Source: Acidovorax sp. Leaf191 (GTDB lineage: Bacteria; Pseudomonadota; Gammaproteobacteria; Burkholderiales; Burkholderiaceae_C). From it: a stretch of DNA of 64,000 nt. Of the stretch, positions 44,836 through 52,563 are shown one piece after another. The stretch covers positions 732,137-796,136 of the forward strand of contig NZ_LMPT01000001.1 in NCBI RefSeq assembly GCF_001424425.1. Direction: 5' to 3'. The stretch's first letter is position 1. Every line of letters begins with the position of its first letter. Made by a program: the position numbers and the translations under genes. The notes beneath the pieces are model-generated. The model worked only from the letters and a program-made list of their open reading frames with translations, ran no database searches and was not told where the DNA came from.

Positions 44836-46801
44836 GGGCGCGCGGCGGCAGGCGGCTTGGGTGCTGGGCGCGTGCGCGGCCGCACTGCTGCTGCTGTGGG
44901 CCGCCACCTTCAGCCGCACCTGGCACGCGCTGGAGTTCAAGACCTTCGACGTGCTCACGACCTTGACGGCGCCACACCGCACCACGCTGCCCGTGGTGAT
45001 CCTGGCGATCGACGAGCCCACCTTCCAGGAGCTGCAGCAGGCCTGGCCCTTCCCGCGCGGCGTGCATGCGGCGCTGCTGCAGCGCCTGCACGCCGAAGGG
45101 GCTGCCGCCGTGGGCCTGGACGTGGTGTTTGCCGAACCCACGTCCGAGGCCGAGGATGCCGCGCTGGCCCGCGCCATCGGCGACGCGGGCCCGGTGGTGC
45201 TGGCCTCCACGCGCGACAAAGTCGACAGCGGCAACGCGTCGGTGTGGATGGACATCCTGCCGCTGCAGCGCCTGCTCGATGCCGGCGCCGAATCAGGCGA
45301 TGCAGGCGTGGAGCCCGACGACGACTTCGTGGTGCGGCGTGCCCCCGTGGCGCCCGACGGGTTTGCCCTGCGGCTCGCGCAGCGCGCGGCCGAGGCACGC
45401 GGCGCCACGCCCGTGCTGCGCCACTTCGACTGGATCGGCTACCGGGGCCCGCGCGGCACCTTCGACACGCGCTCGTACTACCAGGCGCTGGAGCCGGGCC
45501 TGCTGCCGCCCGGGTTCTTCAAGGACAAGATCGTGCTCGTCGGCCGATCCGCACGCACGGCCACCGAGCTGTCGCGTGCGCAGGCCGACCTGTTCAACTC
45601 GCCGTTCGGTACGGCCGGGGGCGAGCGGCTGTTCCCGGGCGTGGAGCTGCAGGCCACGCTCGTCGACAACTTCCTGGCGGGGGCCGGGCTGCGCAGTGTC
45701 CCTGAGGGCTGGAGCCTGGCCCTCATCGCCGCGCTGCTGCCGCTGCTGCTGTGGGCCAACCGCAGGCTGCACACCGCAGGCGCTGCAGCGCTGGCCGCCG
45801 GCGTGGTGGTTGTGATCGCAGGTGTGTCGTGGTGGCTGTTTGCGCAATGGCGCCTGTGGTGGCCGCCGATGCTGCCGGTGGCCGGTGCCCTGGCCATCTA
45901 CGGCGCGGCGGCACTGGTGGGCTATGCCGCCGTGCGCCAGCGGGCGCGGCAGATCCGCGCCATGTTCGCCCAGTACACGCCGCCGGCCGTCGTCTCGCGG
46001 CTGATCGCGCAGCCCGAGCTGCTGCGCCTGGGTGGCGAGGCGCGCGAGGTCACGCTCATGTTCACCGACCTGGCCCACTTCACCACGCTGTCCGAGCAGC
46101 TCACGGCCGAGCAGACGGTCGAGGTGCTCACCGGCTACTTCAACGCGATGACGCCCATCGTCCACGCCACGGGCGGCACGGTGGACAAGTTCATCGGCGA
46201 TGCGGTGATGGCGTTCTGGGGCGCGCCGCTGCCCGACGCGCAGCATGCCGAGCACGCCGTGCACGCGGCCGTGGCCATGCAGCAGGCCATGGCGCCGTTG
46301 GTGGCCGACCTGCGCGCGCGGGGCCTGCCGCCCATCCACATGCGCATCGGCCTGCACACCGGCCGCGTGGTGGTGGGCAACGTGGGCTCGGAGCAGCGCT
46401 TTTCCTACACCGCCATCGGCGACGCGGTGAACCTGGCCGCGCGCCTGGAAGGCGCGAACAAGGCGTTTGGCACCGGGATCCTGCTGTCCGCCGCCACCGC
46501 TGCGCAGCTGCCGCCAGGCATGGCGCTGCGACCGCTGGACGATGTGATCGTGAAAGGCAAGACCGAGCCGGTGCGTGTGTTCACGCCCTGCGATGACGCT
46601 GCGGCTTGCCAGGCGAGCCAGGGCGCGCTCGACGCGTTCCATGCGCGCGACTGGCAGGCCGCCGACACGCATCTGGCAGCCATACTCGAACGGCTTCCTG
46701 GGGATGCGGCGGCGCTGCGCCTGCAGCAGCGCGTGGCCGCTGCGCGCCTGCTGCCCGAGGGTTCTGCGTGGTCGCCTGCCGTGGCGCTCGACAAGCTCTG
46801 A
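44816..46801 (+). CDS. CHASE2-domain class III adenylate cyclase
   Basis: 661 residues. TM1 (about 14-32), a periplasmic CHASE2 domain (about 36-310; PVVILAIDEPTFQELQ, WPFPRGVHAALLQRL, KIVLVGRSA), three closely spaced membrane helices (about 305-390), and a cyclase domain from about 410. Metal-binding Asp residues are in LMFTDLAHFT and FIGDAVMAFW; Lys of VDKF and Thr of YTAIGD are at the base-selecting positions expected for ATP; Asn and Arg of VNLAARLEG are the transition-state pair. It should make cAMP on a periplasmic cue, plausibly from the overlapping FecR/TPR/barrel protein. A short TPR-like tail (FHARDWQAADTHLAAIL) follows. Confidence 0.9.
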   Translation: MRATASKGARRQAAWVLGACAAALLLLWAATFSRTWHALEFKTFDVLTTLTAPHRTTLPVVILAIDEPTFQELQQAWPFPRGVHAALLQRLHAEGAAAVGLDVVFAEPTSEAEDAALARAIGDAGPVVLASTRDKVDSGNASVWMDILPLQRLLDAGAESGDAGVEPDDDFVVRRAPVAPDGFALRLAQRAAEARGATPVLRHFDWIGYRGPRGTFDTRSYYQALEPGLLPPGFFKDKIVLVGRSARTATELSRAQADLFNSPFGTAGGERLFPGVELQATLVDNFLAGAGLRSVPEGWSLALIAALLPLLLWANRRLHTAGAAALAAGVVVVIAGVSWWLFAQWRLWWPPMLPVAGALAIYGAAALVGYAAVRQRARQIRAMFAQYTPPAVVSRLIAQPELLRLGGEAREVTLMFTDLAHFTTLSEQLTAEQTVEVLTGYFNAMTPIVHATGGTVDKFIGDAVMAFWGAPLPDAQHAEHAVHAAVAMQQAMAPLVADLRARGLPPIHMRIGLHTGRVVVGNVGSEQRFSYTAIGDAVNLAARLEGANKAFGTGILLSAATAAQLPPGMALRPLDDVIVKGKTEPVRVFTPCDDAAACQASQGALDAFHARDWQAADTHLAAILERLPGDAAALRLQQRVAAARLLPEGSAWSPAVALDKL

Positions 46802-47025
46802 GCGAGCGAGCAAGCCGCTGCGCCAGCCGGGTCGCCCGTCATCAGCCCGCCACATTGCAAAGACCTCTGCACCGCAGGGACATGGAAGACCCGGCGACTA
46901 ACAGGTTCTTACGGGCGCAGCGCCCCGAAGGTGCGACCATGGGGGTTCACGGGACGGCTGCCCAGCCGGGACGCAAGACACGGCAGGGCAGGGTCCTTCG
47001 CTTGAATTCTTCAAGGAGCACCACC
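46802..47025 (+). promoter_or_regulatory. Structured leader before the ribosome-hibernation-factor gene
   Basis: 224 bp without a gene. From about 46890 on it holds several small hairpins in a row (GGGCG-CAG-CGCCC; GGCT-GCCC-AGCC) and G/C runs, ending in AAGGAG before the HPF gene. One piece, GGGACGCAAG, recalls the GEMM-I c-di-GMP riboswitch core, but I cannot find the rest. Left as an unassigned 5' UTR. Confidence 0.35.
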
Positions 47026-47394
47026 ATGCAAGTACAAGTCAATACGGACGACCACATCGAAGGCGGCGAATCCCTCAGCGAGTGGATCGCCACCGAAGCC
47101 AAGAGCCGGCTGTCGCGCTTTCAGGACCATGTGACGCGGCTGGATGTGTTCTTGAGTGACCTCGACGCCGGCAAGTCCGGTGCCAACGACAAGCGCTGCC
47201 GCATCGAGGCGCGCGTCACCGGCCGCCAGCCGATCTCCGTGGCCGACGATGCCAGCGAAATGGGCCGGGCGTTCATCTCCTCGGTCGACAAGCTGACCCG
47301 CGCGCTCGACACCGACCTGGGCCGCGCCAAAGACCGCCACGGGCGTGACACCATCCGGACGCTGGACGCGTCGGATGCCGCCGCCGCGGGTTGA
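47026..47394 (+). CDS. HPF/RaiA-family ribosome-associated protein
   Basis: 122 residues with the ribosome hibernation promoting factor fold: MQVQVNTDDHIEGGESLSEW, the strand RLDVFLSDLDAGKSG and a basic patch (NDKRCRIEARVTGRQPISV). The length suits short HPF/YfiA forms, but the sequence is divergent from the HPF encoded next to rpoN, so this is likely a paralogue. Some such paralogues act under stress. It has AAGGAG before the ATG at 47026, behind a structured leader. Confidence 0.7.
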   Translation: MQVQVNTDDHIEGGESLSEWIATEAKSRLSRFQDHVTRLDVFLSDLDAGKSGANDKRCRIEARVTGRQPISVADDASEMGRAFISSVDKLTRALDTDLGRAKDRHGRDTIRTLDASDAAAAG

Positions 47395-47444
47395 CCTTGA
47401 ATGGTGCACCGCATGCCCCGCTACCGCTCTCCGTTCATCATTTT

Positions 47445-47467
47445 GTTGCTATGTGAACGATAGCAAC
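47445..47467. terminator. Perfect inverted repeat after the HPF gene
   Basis: GTTGCTAT (47445-47452) and ATAGCAAC (47460-47467), 8-bp stem, 7-base loop. It lies 50 bp past the HPF stop and may serve the convergent vanB as well. The remaining 150 bp to vanB show nothing else. Confidence 0.5.
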
Positions 47468-47615
47468 CGAAGGCGGCGCCTGCATTGCGCGGGCGCGCCT
47501 TCGCTGGCTGGGGCTGGCGCGCGGCGCAGCCCGTCACACAGCCACCCCGCGCCGTGCGGCATGGCGCCGGCGCAGTCACCTCAGCCTGCGGCCATCGCCA
47601 TCGCCGCCGCAGCGC

Positions 47616-48581
47616 TCACAGATCCAGCACCAGCAGCTTGCTGCGCGCGCGCGAGCAGCAGGGCATGAACTGCTCGTTGCTCGCCTTTTCCTCATCGGTC
47701 AGGTACATGTCGCGGTGGTCCACCTTGCCCTCCAGCACGCGGGTGATGCAGGTGCCGCACACGCCCTGTTCGCACGAGGTCATGATGTCGATGCCCTGGC
47801 CGCGCAGCGCGTCCACGATCGAAATGTCCGGCGCAATCGCATAGGTCTTGCCGGTGCTCGCGATGCGCACCTCGAAGCCCTCATCGCCCGAGGTGTCCTG
47901 CGCGGGCGCCGCAAAGTATTCCAGGTGGATGCGGTCCTGTGCCCAGCCCATCGCTTGGGCCGTGCTCACCACATGGTCAATGAAGCCCGCCGGGCCGCAC
48001 ACATACACCCGCTTGTCGTCTCCCGGCGCTGCCAGCACGGACGCCAGGTCGAGCTTTTGCTCGGGCGCCCCCGCATCGAAGTGAAAGTGCACGTGCGGTG
48101 CCATGGGCGAGGCGGTGATCTCGCCGGCAAACGCGGTGCGCTCGGCCGAGCGCGTGCAGTAGTGCAGCGCAAAGCCCGCGCCGGTGCGCGCCAGGCGGTC
48201 GGCCATGCACAGCAGTGGCGTCACGCCGATGCCGCCCGCGAGCAGCAGCGTGTGCTGCGCGGGGTGCAGCGCAAAGTGGTTGCGCGGCGTGCTGATGGTG
48301 ATCACGTCGCCTTCGTTCACGCGGTCGTGCATGCCCACTGAGCCGCCGCGGGAGGCGGGGTCGCGCAGCACGGCGATGCGGTAGCGGTGCTGTTCGTGCG
48401 ATGCGTTGCACAGCGAGTACTGGCGCACCGTGCCGCCGGGCACATGCACGTCGATGTGCGAGCCCGCGCTGAACGGCGGCAGCGGCTGGCCGTCGAGCCG
48501 CGCGAGCTCGAAGCTGGCGATGCCCTCGGCCTCGGCGGTCTTCTTGGCGACGCGGACCTGGAACGTCTCCTGCGCGGTCAT
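47616..48581 (-). CDS. vanB: Vanillate O-demethylase reductase subunit
   Basis: 321 residues of a class IA dioxygenase reductase. FMN-binding barrel (RQYSLCN), NAD domain (LLAGGIGVTPLLCMA; VYVCGPAGFIDHVV) and a C-terminal plant-type 2Fe-2S domain with Cys-x4-Cys-x2-Cys (CEQGVCGTC) and a later Cys. It passes NADH electrons to VanA for removal of the methoxy group of vanillate, releasing protocatechuate and formaldehyde. Its start overlaps the vanA stop by ATGA, so the pair is translated together. Confidence 0.88.
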   Translation of the reverse strand: MTAQETFQVRVAKKTAEAEGIASFELARLDGQPLPPFSAGSHIDVHVPGGTVRQYSLCNASHEQHRYRIAVLRDPASRGGSVGMHDRVNEGDVITISTPRNHFALHPAQHTLLLAGGIGVTPLLCMADRLARTGAGFALHYCTRSAERTAFAGEITASPMAPHVHFHFDAGAPEQKLDLASVLAAPGDDKRVYVCGPAGFIDHVVSTAQAMGWAQDRIHLEYFAAPAQDTSGDEGFEVRIASTGKTYAIAPDISIVDALRGQGIDIMTSCEQGVCGTCITRVLEGKVDHRDMYLTDEEKASNEQFMPCCSRARSKLLVLDL

Positions 48582-49636
48582 GCGGTCACCGCCGGCTGCG
48601 GGGCTGCAGGCGCGCGCTCGGCGGCGATCACGCGGTCCAGCACCTTGCGCGACTGCACGCCGCCCGCATCGATGTTGAGCATCAAGAGCTTGCGGTCGGG
48701 GTAGCGCAGCAGGTTGTGCTGCTGCTTTTCCAGCATCTCCTGGTCCTCGGCAAAGATGCCGCCCTGGCCTTCGCGGATCTTGGCGGTGAGTTCGGGGTCC
48801 TGCGGCTTGAAGTTGCGGGCCATGCCCCAGAAGTAGTGGATGGAGGTGTCGGTCTCGGGCGTGATGAAGTCCACCACGATGCTCGATGCCTTCTTGTCCG
48901 CAGGCGCGTCGTAGCCGCCGTGGCCGGCCAGCGCCACGCCCACCTCGATGAGCACATGGCTCGGTGGCGAGAAGTGGCAGATCTGCCAGCGGTCCACCGG
49001 CTGGTCGTCGGGCAGGCCGTTCATGCGCAGCGCCATCTGCCAGAACGGCGGCGCCTGGATGCCTTCCATGAAGCGGCTGGTGATGACCTCGTCGCCCTCC
49101 ACCCGGGTCTTGCAAGGCACCTCGTCGATCTCTTTCTGGCCGATGCTGGTGGAGTGCACATACGTCTCGTGCGTCAGGTCCATCAGGTTGTCGATCATCA
49201 GGCGGTAGTCGCAGGCGATGTGGTACAGCCCGCCGCCGTAGGCCCACTCGTCGCTCTCGGCCCAGGGCAGAGGGTGGATCTTGGCGGGGTCGGCCAAGGC
49301 GGCATCGCCCGTCCACACCCAGATGAAGCCGTAGCGCTCTTCCACCGGAAAGCTGCGCGTGCGCGGAAAGCCCTGCACGCGCTGGCCGGGCATGGACACC
49401 GCCTTGCCGTCGCACCCCACGCGCAGGCCGTGGTAGCCGCACATCAGCTCGCCGTCGCACACTTTGCCCAGCGACAGCGGTGCGCCCCGGTGCGGGCAGA
49501 AGTCCTCCAGCGCAGCCACCTTGTCAGGGGCGGGGCGGTAGAACACGATCTTCTCGCCGCAGACCATGCGGCCCAGGGGTTTGTCGGCGATCTCGTCGGG
49601 GGTGCAGGCAACGTACCAGGCGTTCTTGGGATACAT
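48578..49636 (-). CDS. vanA: Vanillate O-demethylase oxygenase subunit
   Basis: 352 residues. Rieske centre C47-x-H49 and C66-x2-H69; mononuclear iron site around DNLMDLTHETYVH with the usual carboxylate near the C-terminal half. The N-terminus MYPKNAWYVACTPDEIADKP is characteristic of VanA rather than the larger ring-hydroxylating alphas. The start at 49636 is chosen over an upstream ATG that overlaps the TGTATACA operator. It is divergent from the GntR regulator and is followed by vanB. Other methoxybenzoates are possible substrates. Confidence 0.9.
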   Translation of the reverse strand: MYPKNAWYVACTPDEIADKPLGRMVCGEKIVFYRPAPDKVAALEDFCPHRGAPLSLGKVCDGELMCGYHGLRVGCDGKAVSMPGQRVQGFPRTRSFPVEERYGFIWVWTGDAALADPAKIHPLPWAESDEWAYGGGLYHIACDYRLMIDNLMDLTHETYVHSTSIGQKEIDEVPCKTRVEGDEVITSRFMEGIQAPPFWQMALRMNGLPDDQPVDRWQICHFSPPSHVLIEVGVALAGHGGYDAPADKKASSIVVDFITPETDTSIHYFWGMARNFKPQDPELTAKIREGQGGIFAEDQEMLEKQQHNLLRYPDRKLLMLNIDAGGVQSRKVLDRVIAAERAPAAPQPAVTA

Positions 49637-49738
49637 AGTGGTTGTCTCGTGGGTGTCGATGGCTTGTTCGTGGGGCCAGTGCGCGCCCGGAAAGCCGCGC
49701 ACTGGGATACAGCGGATTGTGCGAAAGGAGTGCGGCGC

Positions 49739-49746
49739 TGTATACA
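49739..49746. promoter_or_regulatory. VanR operator candidate O1
   Basis: TGTATACA palindrome, 103 bp upstream of vanA. It is identical to the copies at 49846 and 50959. Confidence 0.7.
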
Positions 49747-49845
49747 TAAAATTACTGAAAACCAGCTATCGCACGCCGGCATAGCTTGTAAGTCGTTGTT
49801 TTAAATTGGATTGCACCTGTGGCGCCTGGATTTGATGCGGGTTTG

Positions 49846-49853
49846 TGTATACA
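49846..49853. promoter_or_regulatory. VanR operator candidate O2
   Basis: TGTATACA, 64 bp upstream of the GntR gene and 107 bp from O1, in the same divergent region. Confidence 0.7.
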
Positions 49854-49916
49854 TTCGGGGCTCGTTGCGGCCCAGCCAGGCTGCCGTCCTCCCTCCGTCC
49901 ACCCGTCCCGCCAGCC

Positions 49917-50696
49917 ATGCACCTGACCGACGATCCGCAGATCGCAACCCTTTCAGCGCCCGCTGGCGACGCCGCCACCTCGCAGGCCGTCAAGGCGCAG
50001 CTGCGCCTGCGCGAGATGATCCTGGCGGGCGAGCTGCCCGGGGGGGCTCGCATTGCCGAGCTGACGCTGGTGGAAAAGCTGGGCGTCTCACGCACCCCCA
50101 TCCGCGCCGCGCTGATGCGGCTGGAGCAGGAGGGGCTGCTGCACCGCCTGCCCGGCGGCGGCTACGCGGTGCGCACGTTTTCAGAGACCGACGTGGCCGA
50201 CGCCATCGAGCTGCGCGGCACCATGGAAGGGCTGGCCGCGCGCCTGGCGGCCGAGCGCGGCGTGGAGGCCGCGCTGCTGGCCGAAGCCCACGCCTGCCTG
50301 GACGCCATCGACACGGCCCTCGCACCCCGCACGCTGGACGATGAGGGCTTCTCGCGCTACGTGGAGCTGAACGCGCGCTTTCACCTGCTGCTCAGCCGCA
50401 TGGTCGGCAGCGACGTGATCGCGCGCGAGCTGGACCGGGTGAAGGGCCTGCCGTTCGCATCGCCCTCGGCCTTCGTCGTGGTGCAGACCCATTCCCATGA
50501 AGCGCGCGACATGCTCATCGTGGCGCAAGACCAGCACCGCCAGGCCCTCGACGCCATCGAGCGCCGCGAGGGCGCCCGGGCCGAAGCCATCCTGCGCGAG
50601 CATTCCCGCATCACGCGGCGCAACCTGCTGGCTGCGGTGCAGGCGGCCCAGGTGCAGGGCTTGCCGGGTGTCGGGCTCATTCGTGAACGCGGGTGA
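49917..50696 (+). CDS. vanR: GntR/FadR-type regulator, probably VanR
   Basis: 259 residues. GntR winged helix (LRLREMILAGELPGGARIAE, GVSRTPIRAALMRLEQEGLL) and an all-helical FCD ligand domain with the metal-binding pattern (EAHACLDAID, NARFHLLLSRM, DQHRQALDAIERREG). In pseudomonads and relatives, VanR of this family represses vanAB until vanillate binds. The divergent position and the three TGTATACA palindromes fit. The ATG at 49917 gives the standard domain start. Confidence 0.8.
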   Translation: MHLTDDPQIATLSAPAGDAATSQAVKAQLRLREMILAGELPGGARIAELTLVEKLGVSRTPIRAALMRLEQEGLLHRLPGGGYAVRTFSETDVADAIELRGTMEGLAARLAAERGVEAALLAEAHACLDAIDTALAPRTLDDEGFSRYVELNARFHLLLSRMVGSDVIARELDRVKGLPFASPSAFVVVQTHSHEARDMLIVAQDQHRQALDAIERREGARAEAILREHSRITRRNLLAAVQAAQVQGLPGVGLIRERG

Positions 50697-50816
50697 TCTG
50701 CATCCAAAAAAGGCTTCCGAGCGGGTCGCTGTCGGCGGATGCCGGGCGGCGGAGGAAGAGGGCGTGGCTTCCGCCAGGTAGCCGCGGAACTGGCTGTGCC
50801 AGGCCGCTGGCTGCGT

Positions 50817-50872
50817 CCCCCTCCCGCGCGCAGCGCGAGAGAGGGGGAAGGCGCCGCAGGCGACTCAGGGGG
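50817..50872. repeat. Pyrimidine-rich dispersed repeat, reversed copy
   Basis: The reverse complement begins CCCCCTGAGTCGCC and continues into GCGCCTTCCCCCT, matching in opposite orientation the element at 52180-52230. It sits in the 292-bp gap after vanR. Confidence 0.55.
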
Positions 50873-50958
50873 TGATATCCCGTTCTGAGATATCTAAAAG
50901 TGGGAAAGCCCGCTTGTCGAAGTCTCCAGCGCGATTCACACTGCGGCCAGCATTGTTC

Positions 50959-50966
50959 TGTATACA
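50959..50966. promoter_or_regulatory. VanR operator candidate O3, before the ABC importer
   Basis: Third TGTATACA, 22 bp upstream of the substrate-binding-protein ATG and just before its ribosome binding site AGGAG. Confidence 0.65.
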
Positions 50967-50988
50967 ACGACATCCCCAGGAGACATCG

Positions 50989-52179
50989 ATGCCCACCAAA
51001 CGCCACCTTCTTCGTGCCTCCGCGGCTGCGGCCCTGGTGCTGACCAGCGGCCTGGCCGCACTGCCCGCCGCCGCGCAAGACAGCAACGTCTTCAAGATCG
51101 GCCTCATCCTGCCCATGACGGGCCAGCAGGCCACCACCGGCCGCCAGATCGAAGCGGCCGCCAAGCTCTACATGGCGCAGAACGGCGACACCGTGGCGGG
51201 CAAGAAGGTGCAGCTCATCATCAAGGACGACACCAGCCTGCCCGACGTGACGCGCCGCCTGGCCCAGGAGCTGGTGGTGAACGAGAAGGTCAACGTGCTC
51301 GCCGGCATGGGCATCACGCCGTCGGCCATGGCGACTGCGCCGCTGGCCACGCAGTCCAAGACCCCGCTGGTGGTGATGGCCGCGGCCACGTCCAGCATCA
51401 CCGAGGCATCGCCCTATGTGGTGCGCAGCAGCTTCACGCTGCCCCAGGTGTCGGTGGCACTGGCCGACTGGGCGCCCAAGAACGGCATCAAGAAGGTCGT
51501 GACCCTGGTCAGTGACTACGGCCCCGGCATCGACGCCGAAAAGTATTTCAACCAGCGCCTGACCTTCAACGGCGGCCAGGTGACCGAGGCCCTGCGCGTG
51601 CCGTTGCGCAACCCCGATTTCGCCCCGTTCTTGCAGAAGGTGCGCGACGGCAAGCCCGACGCGCTGTTCGTCTTCGTTCCCTCGGGCGCGGGCGCGGCGG
51701 TGATGAAGCAGTTCCTGGAGCGCGGCCTGGACAAGGCCGGCATCAAGCTCATCGCCACCGGCGACGTGACCGATGACGATCAGCTCAACGACATGGGCGA
51801 CGGCGCCCTGGGCGTGGTCACCTCGCACCACTACTCGGCCGCGCACCCCTCGCCGCTGAACAAGAAGTTCGTCGACGCGTTCGAGAAAGCCAACAAGGGC
51901 CTGCGCCCGAACTTCATGGCCGTGGGCGGCTACGACGGCATGCGCGTGATCTATGAAGCGCTGCGCACCACCAAGGGCGCGGGCGGCGGCGATGCGCTGC
52001 TGGCCGCGATGAAGGGCCAGGTGTTCGAAAGCCCGCGCGGCCCGGTGTTCATCGACGCGCAAACGCGCGACATCGTGCAGAACGTGTACCTGCGCAAGGT
52101 GGAGCGCGTGAACGGGCAGCTGTACAACGTGGAGTTCGATGTGATCAAGGATGTGAAGGACCCCGGCAAGACTAAGTAA
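50989..52179 (+). CDS. Branched-chain-type ABC importer, substrate-binding protein
   Basis: 396 residues. Sec signal peptide (cut after LPAAAQ, about residue 29) and a Leu/Ile/Val-binding-protein fold (FKIGLILPMTGQQATTGRQI, VNVLAGMGITPSAMATAPLA). This type-I periplasmic binding family also carries aromatic acids and amides. The position next to vanR and under the shared palindrome points to vanillate or a related methoxybenzoate (inference). The first gene of the importer is separated from the permeases by a 384-bp repeat-rich gap. Confidence 0.85.
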   Translation: MPTKRHLLRASAAAALVLTSGLAALPAAAQDSNVFKIGLILPMTGQQATTGRQIEAAAKLYMAQNGDTVAGKKVQLIIKDDTSLPDVTRRLAQELVVNEKVNVLAGMGITPSAMATAPLATQSKTPLVVMAAATSSITEASPYVVRSSFTLPQVSVALADWAPKNGIKKVVTLVSDYGPGIDAEKYFNQRLTFNGGQVTEALRVPLRNPDFAPFLQKVRDGKPDALFVFVPSGAGAAVMKQFLERGLDKAGIKLIATGDVTDDDQLNDMGDGALGVVTSHHYSAAHPSPLNKKFVDAFEKANKGLRPNFMAVGGYDGMRVIYEALRTTKGAGGGDALLAAMKGQVFESPRGPVFIDAQTRDIVQNVYLRKVERVNGQLYNVEFDVIKDVKDPGKTK

Positions 52180-52230
52180 CCCCCTGAGGCGCTGCGCGCC
52201 TTCCCCCTACAGGGGGACGCCACCCTTGGC
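52180..52230. repeat. Pyrimidine-rich dispersed repeat
   Basis: CCCCCTGAGGCGCTGCGCGC followed by CTTCCCCCTACAGGGGG, starting at the base after the stop codon. It forms a hairpin (CCCCCT/AGGGGG) and may terminate the upstream gene. It is the inverse counterpart of 50817-50872. Confidence 0.6.
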
Positions 52231-52347
52231 CTGGCGAAGCCAGTTCCACGGTGGCGCTGGCCTTGGGGCGCGCCGGTTTTTGCGGGCGGGGTGCTTCTAA
52301 TCAGTTGCGGGGCGCGCCAGTTTTCGGGGGAGGCTTTCTTCCACCAT

Positions 52348-52516
52348 CCGTTCGGGTTGAGCTTTTCGAAACCAGGGCGTTACGTTCAGCCTCAGACAGT
52401 TGAAGCCACCGCACCACCCGTTCGGACTGAGCTTGTCGAAGCCGGGGTGCTGCTGTTGAGGCTGACCTTGTAGAGAGGCACCACCCGTTCGGGCTGAGCC
52501 TGTCGAAGCCAGGGCG
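52348..52516. repeat. Three tandem GTTCGGGCTGAG-type repeats
   Basis: Three direct copies at 52348-52379, 52418-52449 and 52485-52516, each close to CCGTTCGGGCTGAGCTTGTC followed by GAAGCC and a short CAGGGCG-like end. They fill the 384-bp gap inside the importer operon; apart from the hairpin at 52180 I see no other signal there. Confidence 0.7.
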
Positions 52517-52563
52517 CCACGCGCGGACCCATGACCCTTGTTCGTCTTCATTGAAGTGATTTC

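Noticed and set aside
46920..47010. c-di-GMP riboswitch (GEMM-I)
   Set aside because: Only one short segment resembles the consensus; the partner sequence and the stem order do not fit. Kept as an unassigned leader.
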